From Oscillibacter sp. (GTDB lineage: Bacteria; Bacillota; Clostridia; Oscillospirales; Oscillospiraceae), in NCBI GenBank assembly GCA_017380995.1, contig JAFOCY010000197.1:1-11680 (forward strand): a DNA stretch of 11,680 nt. Reading direction: 5' to 3'. This document shows, one piece after another, positions 1-8,897 of this stretch. The notes beneath the pieces are model-generated. The model did not search any database. It had not been told where the DNA came from and worked only from the letters and a program-made list of their open reading frames with translations. The position numbers and the translations under genes are program-made. Within the stretch, counting starts at the first letter, position 1, and every line of letters begins with the position of its first letter.

Positions 1-3000
1 GGGTCCTTTCCATTACCGGCGGCAGCGCCAACGTCTCCCTGGATGCCGGCGGTAAGCTGCTGACGCTGCAAAAGGCCCTTTCGGAAGTAAGCCCGGAGCT
101 GACGGTCTATCGCCGTCCTTCCCAGAAGCCTGCCTTTTTGCAGCAGCTTTTAGGCCTTTTTGATGAACTGCGCTGCTATGAAGTGACCCCGGAGACCCTC
201 TATGAAGCCTCCCGCACCATTGAGAGCGCCACCGGAGCCAAGCTTCGCGATTTGAGCCTTCTGTTTGCAGCCTACGAGGAGCGGCTCCGCCGTCCCGGTC
301 TGGATGCCCGGGACAAGCTGACCAAGCTTTGTGAAAGCCTGGAAGAGTCTCACTACATTGACGGGAAAGATATTTTTCTTGATGGCTTTACGTATTTCAA
401 TGCCCAGGAACGCACAGTGCTTGGAACGCTTTTGCGCCGCGCAAATTCCGTTACCGTCACCTTGCTGGGCGAGTCGGACAGTCACGAAGAGATCTTTGCG
501 CCTACGCTGAAGACCCTGGCCCAGCTGCGCATCCTTGCCAAGGACGCCGGGGCTGAAGTCTCCGTGGAAGTTTTAGAGTCTCAAGAAAATAGCGCCCTTG
601 CCCATTTGGAGCGCTGTTTCTTTGGGGAGACCACCCCCTATGAAGGGGATATCAGCCCCATTTGCCTGCGGGAGGCAGGAACGGCCTATTCCGAGGTGGA
701 GCAGACTGCCGCGCAGATCCTGCACTTGACGGCAGCAGGGAAGTGCCGCTTCCGGGACATCACGGTGGCCGCCCGGAACATGGGAGACTATATGGCTACC
801 ATCGAAACTGTTTTTGAGCGCTACGGGATCCCGGCCTATATCAGCCGCCGCAGCGATATCCTGGAAAAGCCGGTGCTGAGCCTGCTGACCGGTGTCCTCT
901 CCTCCATGGGCAACGGCTATGAATATGAAGATATGTTCCGCTGGCTGAAGACCGGCCTTGCAGGACTGACGGCAGAGGAATGCGACTTGCTGGAAAACTA
1001 TGTCCTCAAGTGGGAGATCCATGGCCAAATGTGGCTGCGGGATGTGGATTGGACGGAAAATCCGGACGGTTACGGCGCTCCCTGGAACGAACAGCGCCAG
1101 GCGGAGCTATCCAGGGTGAATGATCTTCGCCGCCGGGTGAGGGAACTGCTGTCTCCGCTTGCAGACGGCATGAAGACTTCTAAAACCGCAGGGGAGAAAG
1201 TGGAAGAGCTTTACACCTTCATGGAGCGGCTGAGCCTTCGATCTTCCCTGGAAGCCCAGATGCACGCCCAGGCTGAGGCAGGGCGTTTGCAAATGGCGGA
1301 GGAGACAGCGCAGCTGTGGGATATCCTTTGCGGCGTATTGGACCAATTCGTGGAGATTTTGGGCAGTGAGCCCATGGATCTGGAGGAGTTTACCCGTTTG
1401 TTCCGTCAGATCCTGACCCAGTACAGTGTGGGTACCATCCCGGTATCCTTGGACCAGGTTTCCGTCAGTGAGATCACTCGAAATGACCGGCATACTGTGA
1501 AATACCTGTTTCTCCTGGGAGTGAACGACCATGTGATCCCCGATGCGGGACAAAGCGGCGGCATTCTGACCGACGATGACCGGGATGAGCTGACGCAGCT
1601 TGGTGTGGAGCTGGCTCCCGGCGGCATGGAGCGGATGGGCATCGAACTTCAGACCCTGTATGCCGCTTTGACACAGCCTACCGAAGGATTGACGCTTAGT
1701 TATCCTGTGACAGATGTTTCCGGCGCGGAGCTGCGGCCTGCCTTTGTGGTGGACCGGATCAAAAAGCTTTTTCCGGAGATCAATATCCAAAAAGAGAGAA
1801 GCGACAAGGAGTACCGCTTGACAGCTGTTCAGCCTGCGCTGGAGGCAGCCGGCACAGTGCCGGGAGGAAAACTTTGGCAGTTTTTTGAAAAAGAAGGGGC
1901 GTATGAGGCCCATTTGAATGCCATGCGTCGTGCTGCCGCCATGGAGCGGGGGAGCCTTTCTTCCGCCTCCGTTCAGACCCTTTATGGCAGCAGGCTTTCC
2001 ATGTCCGCCTCCAGGGCGGAGCGTCTGCGCAGCTGCCATTTTGCCTATTTCATGGAGTACGGCCTGCGGGCAAAGCCACGGACTCCTGCCGCCTTCGATG
2101 CCCCTCAGATCGGCACCTTCCTCCATTACCTGCTGGAACATGTGACTGCAGAGGTTTTGGACCGGGGGGGCTTTGGAGAAGTAGGGGAGCGGGAGCTTCA
2201 TGAGCTGGTCCGCAAATACATGGACCTGTATGTTTCCCGGGAGCTTCAGAATTTCCAGGAGAAGTCTGCCCGTTTCCGCTACCTGTTCTCCCGGCTTCGT
2301 ACCACTGCCTACGCCGTGATCGACCAGGTGGCCGAAGAGATGCGCTGCTCTGACTTTGTGCCCTTGGCCTTTGAGCTGGGCTTTGGAGAAGGGAAGGCCC
2401 TTCCCTCCGTGGTGATCTCCGAACCCGGAGCAGAGCTTCGTCTGGGAGGCAAGGTGGACCGGGTGGACGGCTGGATCAAGGATGATAAGCTGTACCTCCG
2501 GGTCGTGGATTATAAATCCGGCAAAAAGTCCTTTGATCTGGGAGCGGTCCATGTAGGACTGGATATCCAGATGCTTCTCTATCTCTTTACGCTCCAGAAG
2601 GAGGGAAAGTCCTATTTTGGAAAGGACATAGAGCCTGCTGGCATTTTGTACCTTCCCGCCCGGGACGAGGTGCTGCCCGCCCAGCGCACCATTACGCCGG
2701 AGAAGCTGAAGGCTATGCGGGATAAGGAGCTGCGCCGCTCTGGATTGCTGCTTGCAGAGCCTGCTGTTCTCCAGGCTATGGAGCATGATGCCCTCCACGA
2801 GCCTCATTTCCTGCCCCTGCAGGTAAAAAAGGATGGAAGCATCTCCGGCAGCATTGCTTCAGCCGCGCAGCTTGGAAAGCTTGCAAAGCACGTGGAAAAG
2901 CAGCTCCACGAGATCGCAAAAGAGATCCGGGATGGCAACATTGACGCCGATCCCTGCTGCAAAAACGAGGAAGACACTCCTTGCCGCTATTGTGACTGGG

Positions 3001-3107
3001 CGTCCGCCTGTCATTTTGCGGATGGAAAAAGCGGAGACCGTCTGCGGTTGATCCAGCCTTTGCGCAATGATGAATTCTGGAAACTGATGGAAGAGGAGGA
3101 GACCTGA
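1..3107 (+). CDS. addB: AddB, helicase-nuclease subunit (5' end outside window)
   Basis: AddB is the partner of AddA in the AddAB complex, which resects double-strand DNA ends for recombinational repair. The frame is open from base 3 with no stop, so the gene starts off the left edge; about 1034 residues are visible. The Bacillus subtilis protein is about 1166 residues, so roughly 130 residues, including the N-terminal Walker A region, are missing. An internal TTG at 138 is not the true start. The C-terminal nuclease domain is intact: GGKVDRVD near 2445 and VVDYKSGK at 2502-2525 carry the expected D and DYKSG motif. The four cysteines of the family's iron-sulfur staple are present: one in RSCHF (codon at 2034) and a CxxCx5C set at 2982, 2991 and 3009. 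The stop overlaps the addA start by one base (TGATG), which points to translational coupling. Identification is firm; only the N-terminus is unseen. Confidence 0.95.
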   Translation, partial: VLSITGGSANVSLDAGGKLLTLQKALSEVSPELTVYRRPSQKPAFLQQLLGLFDELRCYEVTPETLYEASRTIESATGAKLRDLSLLFAAYEERLRRPGLDARDKLTKLCESLEESHYIDGKDIFLDGFTYFNAQERTVLGTLLRRANSVTVTLLGESDSHEEIFAPTLKTLAQLRILAKDAGAEVSVEVLESQENSALAHLERCFFGETTPYEGDISPICLREAGTAYSEVEQTAAQILHLTAAGKCRFRDITVAARNMGDYMATIETVFERYGIPAYISRRSDILEKPVLSLLTGVLSSMGNGYEYEDMFRWLKTGLAGLTAEECDLLENYVLKWEIHGQMWLRDVDWTENPDGYGAPWNEQRQAELSRVNDLRRRVRELLSPLADGMKTSKTAGEKVEELYTFMERLSLRSSLEAQMHAQAEAGRLQMAEETAQLWDILCGVLDQFVEILGSEPMDLEEFTRLFRQILTQYSVGTIPVSLDQVSVSEITRNDRHTVKYLFLLGVNDHVIPDAGQSGGILTDDDRDELTQLGVELAPGGMERMGIELQTLYAALTQPTEGLTLSYPVTDVSGAELRPAFVVDRIKKLFPEINIQKERSDKEYRLTAVQPALEAAGTVPGGKLWQFFEKEGAYEAHLNAMRRAAAMERGSLSSASVQTLYGSRLSMSASRAERLRSCHFAYFMEYGLRAKPRTPAAFDAPQIGTFLHYLLEHVTAEVLDRGGFGEVGERELHELVRKYMDLYVSRELQNFQEKSARFRYLFSRLRTTAYAVIDQVAEEMRCSDFVPLAFELGFGEGKALPSVVISEPGAELRLGGKVDRVDGWIKDDKLYLRVVDYKSGKKSFDLGAVHVGLDIQMLLYLFTLQKEGKSYFGKDIEPAGILYLPARDEVLPAQRTITPEKLKAMRDKELRRSGLLLAEPAVLQAMEHDALHEPHFLPLQVKKDGSISGSIASAAQLGKLAKHVEKQLHEIAKEIRDGNIDADPCCKNEEDTPCRYCDWASACHFADGKSGDRLRLIQPLRNDEFWKLMEEEET

Positions 3108-6100
3108 TGGCATTGCAATTAACGCCCCAGCAGCAAGCTGTGGTGGAAAACCGGGGCGGAAGTCTTCTGGTTTCCGCAGCCGCCGGTTCCGGTAAGACGA
3201 AGGTCCTGGTGGAACGCCTTTTCCGCTATGTGGAGCAGGACCACTGCTCTATCGACGATTTTTTAATCATCACCTACACCAAGGCTGCCGCTGCCGAGCT
3301 GCGCAGCAAGATCGCCTCCGAGCTTTCCGCCCGGCTGGCGGCACGTCCTGGTGACCTGCACTTAAAGCGTCAGCTTCTGCGGGTCTATCAGGCGGATATT
3401 AAGACGGTAGATGCTTTTTGCACGGCCCTCCTTCGGGAAAATACCCACCTTCTGGCAAAGGAGGGAGAGGCTCTTTCGCCGGATTTTCGTGTTCTGGATG
3501 AGAACGAGGCTTCCCTGGTGCGCCAGCGGGTGCTGAACCGCACGCTGGAACGGTTTTATGAGCAAAAAAACGAGGCCTTTTTCCTTTTGGCGGATACTCT
3601 TGGAGCCGGCCGGGATGACCGGGCTTTGATAGAGCTGGTACTTGAGGTCCATGAAAAGGTGCAAAGCCACGCCTATCCCGCGCAATGGCTGGAGAGAAAC
3701 AGCGCGATGTGGAGCGGCGCGGTGATGAGCTTTGATGAGACGCCCTATGCCGCGGCACTGTTAAATCTGATCCGCCGCAAGGCCCGGCACTGGACCGGAA
3801 TGCTCACCGCTTCCGCCAAACGGGTGAGTGGCGATGAGGGACTCAGTAAGGGCTACGGGGAAAAATTCCGCGTGGCAGCCCAGGGATTTACTCACCTTGC
3901 GGGAGCTGAAAACTGGGAGGATGCCCGCCTCCGGGTGCAGACGGTTGAATTCCCCCGCCTCACCACGCCCAAGGGCCGCAAGGACGATCCGGCGGTGGCA
4001 GCCCTCAAACGGGTGTGGGAGAGCTGCAAGGATGACATGAAAAAGCTCTCTGCCTTTTTGGAGGTCAGTGCGGAAGAGGCTGTGGAGGACATCAATGCCA
4101 TGGCCCCCGCCATGACGGCTCTGCTGGCCCTGACAGGGGCTTTCCAGGAGGATTACCGCAAGGAGAAGCTGCGCATGAACGCTGCGGACTTTTCCGACCA
4201 GGAGCACCTTGCTCTGGAGCTGCTGGTGCGGCCTGACGGCAAGCCGACCGAGCTTGGTGAGCAGATCTCCGCCCGGTATCAGGAGATCCTGGTGGACGAG
4301 TATCAGGATACCAACGAGATACAAAACGCCATCTTCCGGGCGGTTTCCCGAAACGGACAGAATATTTTTACTGTAGGCGATGTGAAGCAGAGTATCTACC
4401 GCTTCCGCCTGGCAGACCCCACCATTTTCCTGGGAAAATATAACCGCTTTAAATCCTATGAGGAGGCGGTAGAAGGGGAGGAGCGGAAGATACTGCTTTC
4501 CAAAAACTTCCGCTCCCGGCAGGAGATCCTGGATGCCGCCAACTTCGTTTTTGAAAACATCCTCTCCCCGGAAATGGGAGAAATGGCCTACGGAGAGGAT
4601 GAGGCCCTCCACTTTGGGGCGGAGTATTACCCTAGACGCATCGACTGCGCCACAGAGTTTCATCTGATCTCTGTCCAGCGCAAATCGGCGCAGATCCCGG
4701 ACCCGGTGAAAAAGGTAGCCGCGGAGGCCCGGTTCGTAGCCCGCCGCATCCGGAGCCTTCTGGACGAAGGATATCCTGTCACGGAGAATGATGGGAGCCT
4801 TCGACCCTGTCGTCCGGAGGATATCGTGATTTTGATGCGGTCTCCCGGCAGCCGTTCCGCGGCCTTTGCCCAGGCCCTTGCGGAGCGGAACATTCCCTGC
4901 TCCTTTGAAGAAACCGGGGACTTTTTTGCTTCCCTTGAGATCTCCGTGACCATGGATCTTCTTTCGGTGATCGATAATCCCCGGCAGGATGTGCCTCTCA
5001 TTTCCGTTCTCCGCTCTCCGGTCTTTGGTTTTTCACCGGACCGCTTGGCCCAGATCCGAAGCGCAGACCCCAGTGGCGGCTTTTATGATGCCCTGGCGGC
5101 AGACGGCGGGGAGGACTGCGCCGCCTTTCTTGCCGTGCTGGAGGAACTGCGTCTGGCGGCTCGGGATATGAGCGTTCACCGCCTTCTCTGGCACCTTTAT
5201 AACCGCTTGAACCTCCTTGGTATTTTCGGGGCCATGGAAGAGGGGGGCCAGCGGAGAGAGAATCTCATCGCCTTTTCCCGCCATGCCGAGAAATTTGAAA
5301 GCAGCGGATACCGCGGCCTCTTTGCCTTTATGACCCAGCTCCGTCGTCTCATCGAAAGCGGCCAGGCGCCTTTGACCAAGACATCTGCCGCTGTTTCCGG
5401 TGTGCGGTTGATGAGTATCCACAAGTCTAAGGGATTGGAGTTCCCTATTGTGATTTTGGCGGATCTGGACCACAGCTTCTCTCGGCAGGACTTTGATACT
5501 GCGGTTCTGGTCCATCCGGAGATGGGCTTTGGCCCCCAGCGTATCGACCTTGCCCGGAAAATCAAGTATCCTACCCTGGCCCGCATAGCTGTGGAGGAAA
5601 CGCTGCGCAGGGAGAACCTGGCGGAAGAGCAGCGCGTCCTCTACGTCGCCATGACCCGCCCCCGGGAGAAGCTTATTTTGGTGGATTCCATGTATTCCGC
5701 CCCCGGAATGCTGCAAAAGCTTTGCGCCCTCTCCTCCTGTCCTGTGATGCCGGAGACGGTGGCGGAGGGAAAAAACTTCGGCCACTGGCTGCTCCTTCCG
5801 CTTTTGTGCAAAAGTGAAGCTGGGCCCCTCCGTTCTTTTGCGGAAGGGGAGGTAGAGGGAGAATATCTGGGAAATACCAGTCCCTGGCAAGTATTTTTAC
5901 ATGACGGTGAGGAGTTTCGCATCCGGCCCCGTGCGGTCTGCAGCGGGGAGGGAGAGGAGATTCGGGAGATTGCCTTTGACCCTGAACTGCTTCGATTCCG
6001 ATATCCTTACAGCCGGGAGACCATGCTTCCTGCGAAGGTCACGGCTACCCAGCTCAAGGGCCGTGTCCTGGATGAGGAGATCGCGGAAAACGCCGCCCAC

Positions 6101-6658
6101 GTACCCTATATCCGCCCCCTGTCCCAGCCGAAGTTCCGCCGGGAGAGCCATGGTCTTCTGCCTGCGGAAAAGGGCACTGCCACCCATCTGGTCCTCCAGT
6201 ATCTGGACTTTTCTGATCCTGACCTTTCCGGCCAGGTGGCCTCGATGTGTACCCGGGGGCTTTTGACGCAGGAGCAGGCTGCGGCGGTAGATATGAGCGG
6301 CCTGAAGGCCGTTATGGAGTCTCAGGTAGCAGCGGATATTTGCGCCGGAAGAAATGTCCGGCGGGAGTACCGATTTACCCTCCTGATGGATGCCCGCAGT
6401 TATGATCCTGGGGCCTGCGAAGAAGATTCTATTCTTCTCCAGGGTGTGGTGGATTGCTGCTATGAAACGGATGAGGGTCTTGTGGTGGTGGACTTCAAGA
6501 CGGATCATGTTTTCACCGACGAGGCGGTTGCACGCCGGACGGAGAGCTACCGTACCCAGCTGGTGGCGTACTCACTGGCTTTGGAGAAAGTGCTGGAAAA
6601 GAAGGTGGTTCGCCGCCTGCTTTATTTCATCCCGGCGGGGCGGTCCGTGGAGGTTTAA
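3107..6658 (+). CDS. addA: AddA, ATP-dependent helicase/nuclease subunit
   Basis: This is a UvrD/Rep-like superfamily 1A helicase fused to a C-terminal nuclease, 1183 residues (family usually about 1200-1240). Motifs appear in order: Q-motif LTPQQQAVV at the N-terminus; Walker A AAAGSGKT at 24-31; motif Ia IITYTKAAAAEL at 54-65; motif II LVDEYQDT near 395-402; motif III VGDVKQSIYRFR at 423-434; motif IV LSKNFRSR at 464-471; motif V VRLMSIHKSKGLEFP at 766-780; motif VI EEQRVLYVAMTRPREKL at 840-856. The nuclease shows GTATH at 1023-1027, GVVD at 1113-1116, VVDFKTD at 1127-1133 and the QxxxY pair Q1151/Y1155. Helicase and nuclease sites both look intact. The ATG shares its A with the addB stop and is preceded by AAGAGGAGGA at 3091-3100, which fixes the start. 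Known role: 3'-5' translocation and strand cleavage during end resection with AddB. No terminator is evident after the stop before the rpmE promoter. Confidence 0.97.
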   Translation: MALQLTPQQQAVVENRGGSLLVSAAAGSGKTKVLVERLFRYVEQDHCSIDDFLIITYTKAAAAELRSKIASELSARLAARPGDLHLKRQLLRVYQADIKTVDAFCTALLRENTHLLAKEGEALSPDFRVLDENEASLVRQRVLNRTLERFYEQKNEAFFLLADTLGAGRDDRALIELVLEVHEKVQSHAYPAQWLERNSAMWSGAVMSFDETPYAAALLNLIRRKARHWTGMLTASAKRVSGDEGLSKGYGEKFRVAAQGFTHLAGAENWEDARLRVQTVEFPRLTTPKGRKDDPAVAALKRVWESCKDDMKKLSAFLEVSAEEAVEDINAMAPAMTALLALTGAFQEDYRKEKLRMNAADFSDQEHLALELLVRPDGKPTELGEQISARYQEILVDEYQDTNEIQNAIFRAVSRNGQNIFTVGDVKQSIYRFRLADPTIFLGKYNRFKSYEEAVEGEERKILLSKNFRSRQEILDAANFVFENILSPEMGEMAYGEDEALHFGAEYYPRRIDCATEFHLISVQRKSAQIPDPVKKVAAEARFVARRIRSLLDEGYPVTENDGSLRPCRPEDIVILMRSPGSRSAAFAQALAERNIPCSFEETGDFFASLEISVTMDLLSVIDNPRQDVPLISVLRSPVFGFSPDRLAQIRSADPSGGFYDALAADGGEDCAAFLAVLEELRLAARDMSVHRLLWHLYNRLNLLGIFGAMEEGGQRRENLIAFSRHAEKFESSGYRGLFAFMTQLRRLIESGQAPLTKTSAAVSGVRLMSIHKSKGLEFPIVILADLDHSFSRQDFDTAVLVHPEMGFGPQRIDLARKIKYPTLARIAVEETLRRENLAEEQRVLYVAMTRPREKLILVDSMYSAPGMLQKLCALSSCPVMPETVAEGKNFGHWLLLPLLCKSEAGPLRSFAEGEVEGEYLGNTSPWQVFLHDGEEFRIRPRAVCSGEGEEIREIAFDPELLRFRYPYSRETMLPAKVTATQLKGRVLDEEIAENAAHVPYIRPLSQPKFRRESHGLLPAEKGTATHLVLQYLDFSDPDLSGQVASMCTRGLLTQEQAAAVDMSGLKAVMESQVAADICAGRNVRREYRFTLLMDARSYDPGACEEDSILLQGVVDCCYETDEGLVVVDFKTDHVFTDEAVARRTESYRTQLVAYSLALEKVLEKKVVRRLLYFIPAGRSVEV

Positions 6659-6687
6659 AATACCGCAAAATTCCCAGAAAAAATTTC

Positions 6688-6725
6688 AAAAAAGACTTGC
6701 ATTTTGAAAAGTCTTGTGCTAATAT
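6688..6725 (+). promoter_or_regulatory. Sigma-A promoter of rpmE with A-tract and extended -10
   Basis: The -35 is TTGCAT at 6697-6702, the spacer is 17 bases, and the -10 is TAATAT at 6720-6725, preceded by TG at 6717-6718 (extended -10). An A-rich tract lies upstream of the -35, as in UP-element promoters. Expected transcription start is about 6732. Bases 6688-6705 are identical to the block upstream of the tRNA promoter at 10273-10290. Confidence 0.8.
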
Positions 6726-6733
6726 TACTGTTG

Positions 6734-6771
6734 CCTTTGTAAAAAGGTAGTTCAGCATGAAAGAGGTGAAC
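6734..6771 (+). promoter_or_regulatory. Candidate L31 mRNA leader with two short hairpins
   Basis: Two small inverted repeats follow one another in the roughly 47-base rpmE leader. The first pairs CCTTT (6734-6738) with AAAGG (6743-6747) over a 4-base loop. The second pairs GTTCA (6750-6754) with TGAAC (6767-6771) and places the AGAGG Shine-Dalgarno (6762-6766) in its 12-base loop. Many ribosomal protein mRNAs carry leaders bound by their own product, and such leaders have been proposed for L31. Assigning that role here is inference from shape and position only; the stems are short. Confidence 0.4.
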
Positions 6772-6778
6772 GAGAGCA

Positions 6779-6979
6779 ATGAAGGAAGGAATCCATCCCA
6801 ATTATCAGCAGACTACTATTACTTGCGCCTGCGGTAATGTGATTGAGACAGGTTCTACCAAGAAGGATATCAAGGTGGAAGTCTGCTCTAAGTGTCACCC
6901 CTTCTTCACTGGTAAGCAGAAGCTGGTGGATACCGGCGGACGCGTGGCCAAGTTCAACAAGAAGTTCGGCCTGAAGTAA
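6779..6979 (+). CDS. rpmE: 50S ribosomal protein L31, zinc-binding type
   Basis: This 66-residue protein matches bacterial L31 in length and sequence. It starts [10 protein letters not shown] and ends with the basic tail [14 protein letters not shown]. Four cysteines at 16, 18, 36 and 39 (CAC and CSKC) give the zinc-binding form (C+), as opposed to the cysteine-free paralogue made under zinc limitation in some bacteria. L31 sits on the large subunit and helps bridge it to the small subunit; this is family knowledge. The AGAGG at 6762-6766 precedes the ATG by about 12 bases; the in-sequence ATG at 6757 is in another frame. The gene has its own promoter and terminator, so it is transcribed alone between addBA and the flavin reductase operon. 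No Zur-type operator was recognised upstream. Confidence 0.97.
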   Translation: MKEGIHPNYQQTTITCACGNVIETGSTKKDIKVEVCSKCHPFFTGKQKLVDTGGRVAKFNKKFGLK

Positions 6980-6988
6980 GAGTCGTTC

Positions 6989-7026
6989 AAAAAGGTCTGC
7001 TGCGTATGCAGCAGACCTTTTTATTT
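6989..7026 (+). terminator. Intrinsic terminator of rpmE
   Basis: A perfect stem pairs GGTCTGCTGC (6994-7003) with GCAGCAGACC (7008-7017) over the loop GTAT. It is flanked by five A's (6989-6993) and followed by TTTTTATTT. It begins about 10 bases after the rpmE stop. The T-rich tail also supplies the -35 of the next promoter. Confidence 0.93.
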
Positions 7027-7052
7027 ACTTTTCCGGAAAAACCTCATATACT
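7024..7052 (+). promoter_or_regulatory. Probable sigma-A promoter of the flavin reductase-hflX-yigZ operon
   Basis: TTTACT at 7024-7029 and TATACT at 7047-7052 are separated by 17 bases, giving 4/6 and 5/6 matches to the sigma-A consensus. Transcription would start near 7059, about 29 bases before the ATG. The -10 lies inside an inverted repeat CATATA-CTA-TATATG (7045-7059) that could be an operator or simply AT-rich promoter DNA. The -35 overlaps the T tract of the rpmE terminator, so the two units are packed without spare bases. Confidence 0.5.
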
Positions 7053-7087
7053 ATATATGATATTGTATTTGCGGGAGGAGAACGACG

Positions 7088-7600
7088 ATGTCTTTACAGC
7101 CCATTGACTTTATGACCCTGACCCCGGACGTCTTCAGCGACTTCGTGACGAAAAATGCCCTGCTTACCGCGGGAGATAAAACCGGCTGCAACACCATGAC
7201 CATCGGATGGGGACAGCTGGGTTCTATTTGGAACGTGCCTGTTTGTACGGTGTATGTACGCCCGGAACGCTATACCTATGCATTTATGGAAAAGAGGGGG
7301 TATTTTACCGTCTCCATCATTCCCTCTGACCGCCGGGACATTGCCCGCATCTGCGGCAGTAAAAGCGGCAGGGAAGTGGATAAAGCAGCCCAGTGCGGCC
7401 TGACCGTAGCCTATGGAGAGGGAGACGCTCCCTATTTTGAGGAGGCGGAGCTGGTGCTGGTTTGCAAAAAGCTCTATGCCCAGGATCTGGCCGGCTCCTT
7501 CGTGACAGATGCAGGTCCCATTGATAAGTTCTATGGGAAAGCCGGAAACTGGCACCGGATGTATATCGGTCAGGTAGTGGCCGCTTACGCCAATCAATAA
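7088..7600 (+). CDS. Flavin reductase-like FMN-binding split-barrel protein
   Basis: This 170-residue protein resembles the flavin reductase / HpaC-like split-barrel family, which binds FMN and typically uses NAD(P)H to reduce flavin or supply electrons to a partner. The best evidence is the stretch from residue 35: NTMTIGWGQLGSIWNVP (35-51) followed by TVYVRPERYTYAF (54-66), matching the family's flavin-binding NxMTxGW and VRPxRxT pattern. GYFTVSI (71-77) and CGSKSGREVDK (89-99) are also typical. No signal peptide or membrane segment is seen, so it should be cytoplasmic. The start is supported by GGGAGGAG at 7073-7080, seven bases before the ATG. It is first in an operon with hflX, 19 bases downstream. 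Substrate and physiological partner cannot be told from sequence; an electron-transfer or stress-related role is possible but unproven. Confidence 0.85.
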   Translation: MSLQPIDFMTLTPDVFSDFVTKNALLTAGDKTGCNTMTIGWGQLGSIWNVPVCTVYVRPERYTYAFMEKRGYFTVSIIPSDRRDIARICGSKSGREVDKAAQCGLTVAYGEGDAPYFEEAELVLVCKKLYAQDLAGSFVTDAGPIDKFYGKAGNWHRMYIGQVVAAYANQ

Positions 7601-7619
7601 TCTCAAAGGAGACTGAATT

Positions 7620-8894
7620 ATGCAGCAAGATGCCCGCGTGCGGGATAAAGTGGTGCTGGTGGGCCTGAACTCCCCGGTGCTGAAAAAAGATGAAAACGCC
7701 GACGAGGACACCCTGGAAGAGCTCTCTGCCCTGGTGGAGACTGCCGGGGCAGAGGTCATGGGCATCGTGATGCAAAACCGTGCCACGCCCGACCCCCGCT
7801 GCTTCATCGGCGAGGGTAAGGTGGCCGAGGTAAAGCTCTACTGCGAGAACGTGAACGCCACCATGGTGATTTTCGATAACGATCTTTCGCCCTCCCAGAT
7901 GCGGGTGCTGACGGAGATGTTGGGCGTCCAGGTGCTGGACCGCTGCGGATTGATCCTGGATATCTTCGCCCAGCGGGCCAAGACCAAGGAGGGCCGCCTT
8001 CAGGTAGAGCTGGCCCAGTACCGCTACCTCCTGCCCCGCCTGATCGGTATGTGGACCCACCTGGAGCGTCAGGCGGGTACCAGTGGCTCTATTGGCTCCC
8101 GCGGCCCCGGTGAGACGCAGCTGGAAACGGACCGCCGTCATATCCACCGCAAGATCGACAAGCTCCGGGAAGACCTGGAGGAGGTGCGCCGCGTCCGTGC
8201 CACCCAGCGCCAGCAGCGCCGGAAGAATGAGATCCCTGTGGTGGCCATCGTGGGCTATACCAACGCCGGCAAGTCTACGCTTTTGAACCTCCTGACGGAT
8301 GCGGGCATCCCTGCAAACAACCGTCTGTTCGATACCCTGGATACCACCAGCCGTTTGCTCACCGTCAGCGATACCCTGGACGTGGTTATCTCCGATACCG
8401 TCGGCTTCATCCGTAAGCTTCCCCACCAGCTGGTGGAGGCCTTTAAGGCCACTTTGGAGGAGCTGGAATACGCAGACCTTTTGCTCCATGTCATCGATGT
8501 CTCCAATCCTGACTGGCAGGTTCAGGCTCAGGTGGTGGAGGATCTGATCGTGGAGCTGGGAGCTTCCGAGCTTCCTCGGATCGACGTGTTCAACAAGGCG
8601 GATTTGCTTCCTCAGGGAGAGATCATGCCCCGTGGAGAAAATATCTGCACCATTTCTGCCAAGACCGGCGCAGGCATCAGCGATTTGATGTCCATGATTG
8701 ACCGGATGCTGGATAAAGGGACCCGCCGTGTGAAGCTTCATCTGCCTTACGACAAGGGCGGGTTGTTGGATATGCTTTACCGGGAGGCCAAGGTGGAGAG
8801 CGTGGATTACAGCGCTACCATCGACGTCACTGCTGTTTGCGGCCCCAAGACACTGGGCCAGGTCCAGGCGTATATCGAACAGAGCGAGGAGTAA
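7620..8894 (+). CDS. hflX: GTPase HflX, ribosome-splitting factor
   Basis: The 424-residue length is close to the 426 of E. coli HflX. The N-terminal HflX domain (about 10-200) contains the hallmark glycine-rich linker SIGSRGPGETQLET at 157-170, followed by a basic helical region rich in Arg and Gln (171-203). The G domain then shows G1 GYTNAGKST (212-220), G2 DTLDTTSR (238-245), G3 DTVGF (259-263), G4 NKAD (325-328) and G5 SAK (346-348), and a short C-terminal domain follows (about 370-424). All nucleotide-binding residues are present. Known family role: binds the 50S/70S ribosome and splits stalled ribosomes, especially after heat or antibiotic stress. AAAGGAGA at 7605-7612 sets the ATG. 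The gene lies 19 bases after the flavin reductase gene and 3 bases before yigZ, so all three are probably co-transcribed. Confidence 0.97.
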   Translation: MQQDARVRDKVVLVGLNSPVLKKDENADEDTLEELSALVETAGAEVMGIVMQNRATPDPRCFIGEGKVAEVKLYCENVNATMVIFDNDLSPSQMRVLTEMLGVQVLDRCGLILDIFAQRAKTKEGRLQVELAQYRYLLPRLIGMWTHLERQAGTSGSIGSRGPGETQLETDRRHIHRKIDKLREDLEEVRRVRATQRQQRRKNEIPVVAIVGYTNAGKSTLLNLLTDAGIPANNRLFDTLDTTSRLLTVSDTLDVVISDTVGFIRKLPHQLVEAFKATLEELEYADLLLHVIDVSNPDWQVQAQVVEDLIVELGASELPRIDVFNKADLLPQGEIMPRGENICTISAKTGAGISDLMSMIDRMLDKGTRRVKLHLPYDKGGLLDMLYREAKVESVDYSATIDVTAVCGPKTLGQVQAYIEQSEE

Positions 8895-8897
8895 GCG

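Noticed and set aside
138-140. TTG as the start codon of addB
   Set aside because: The same frame is open and protein-like back to base 3, and the family's N-terminal Walker A region has not yet appeared, so the gene simply begins off the window.
1107-2807. Long minus-strand open frame inside addB (566 codons)
   Set aside because: It lies wholly opposite a firmly identified gene, resembles no family I recognise, and is explained by the GC-rich codon pattern of addB.
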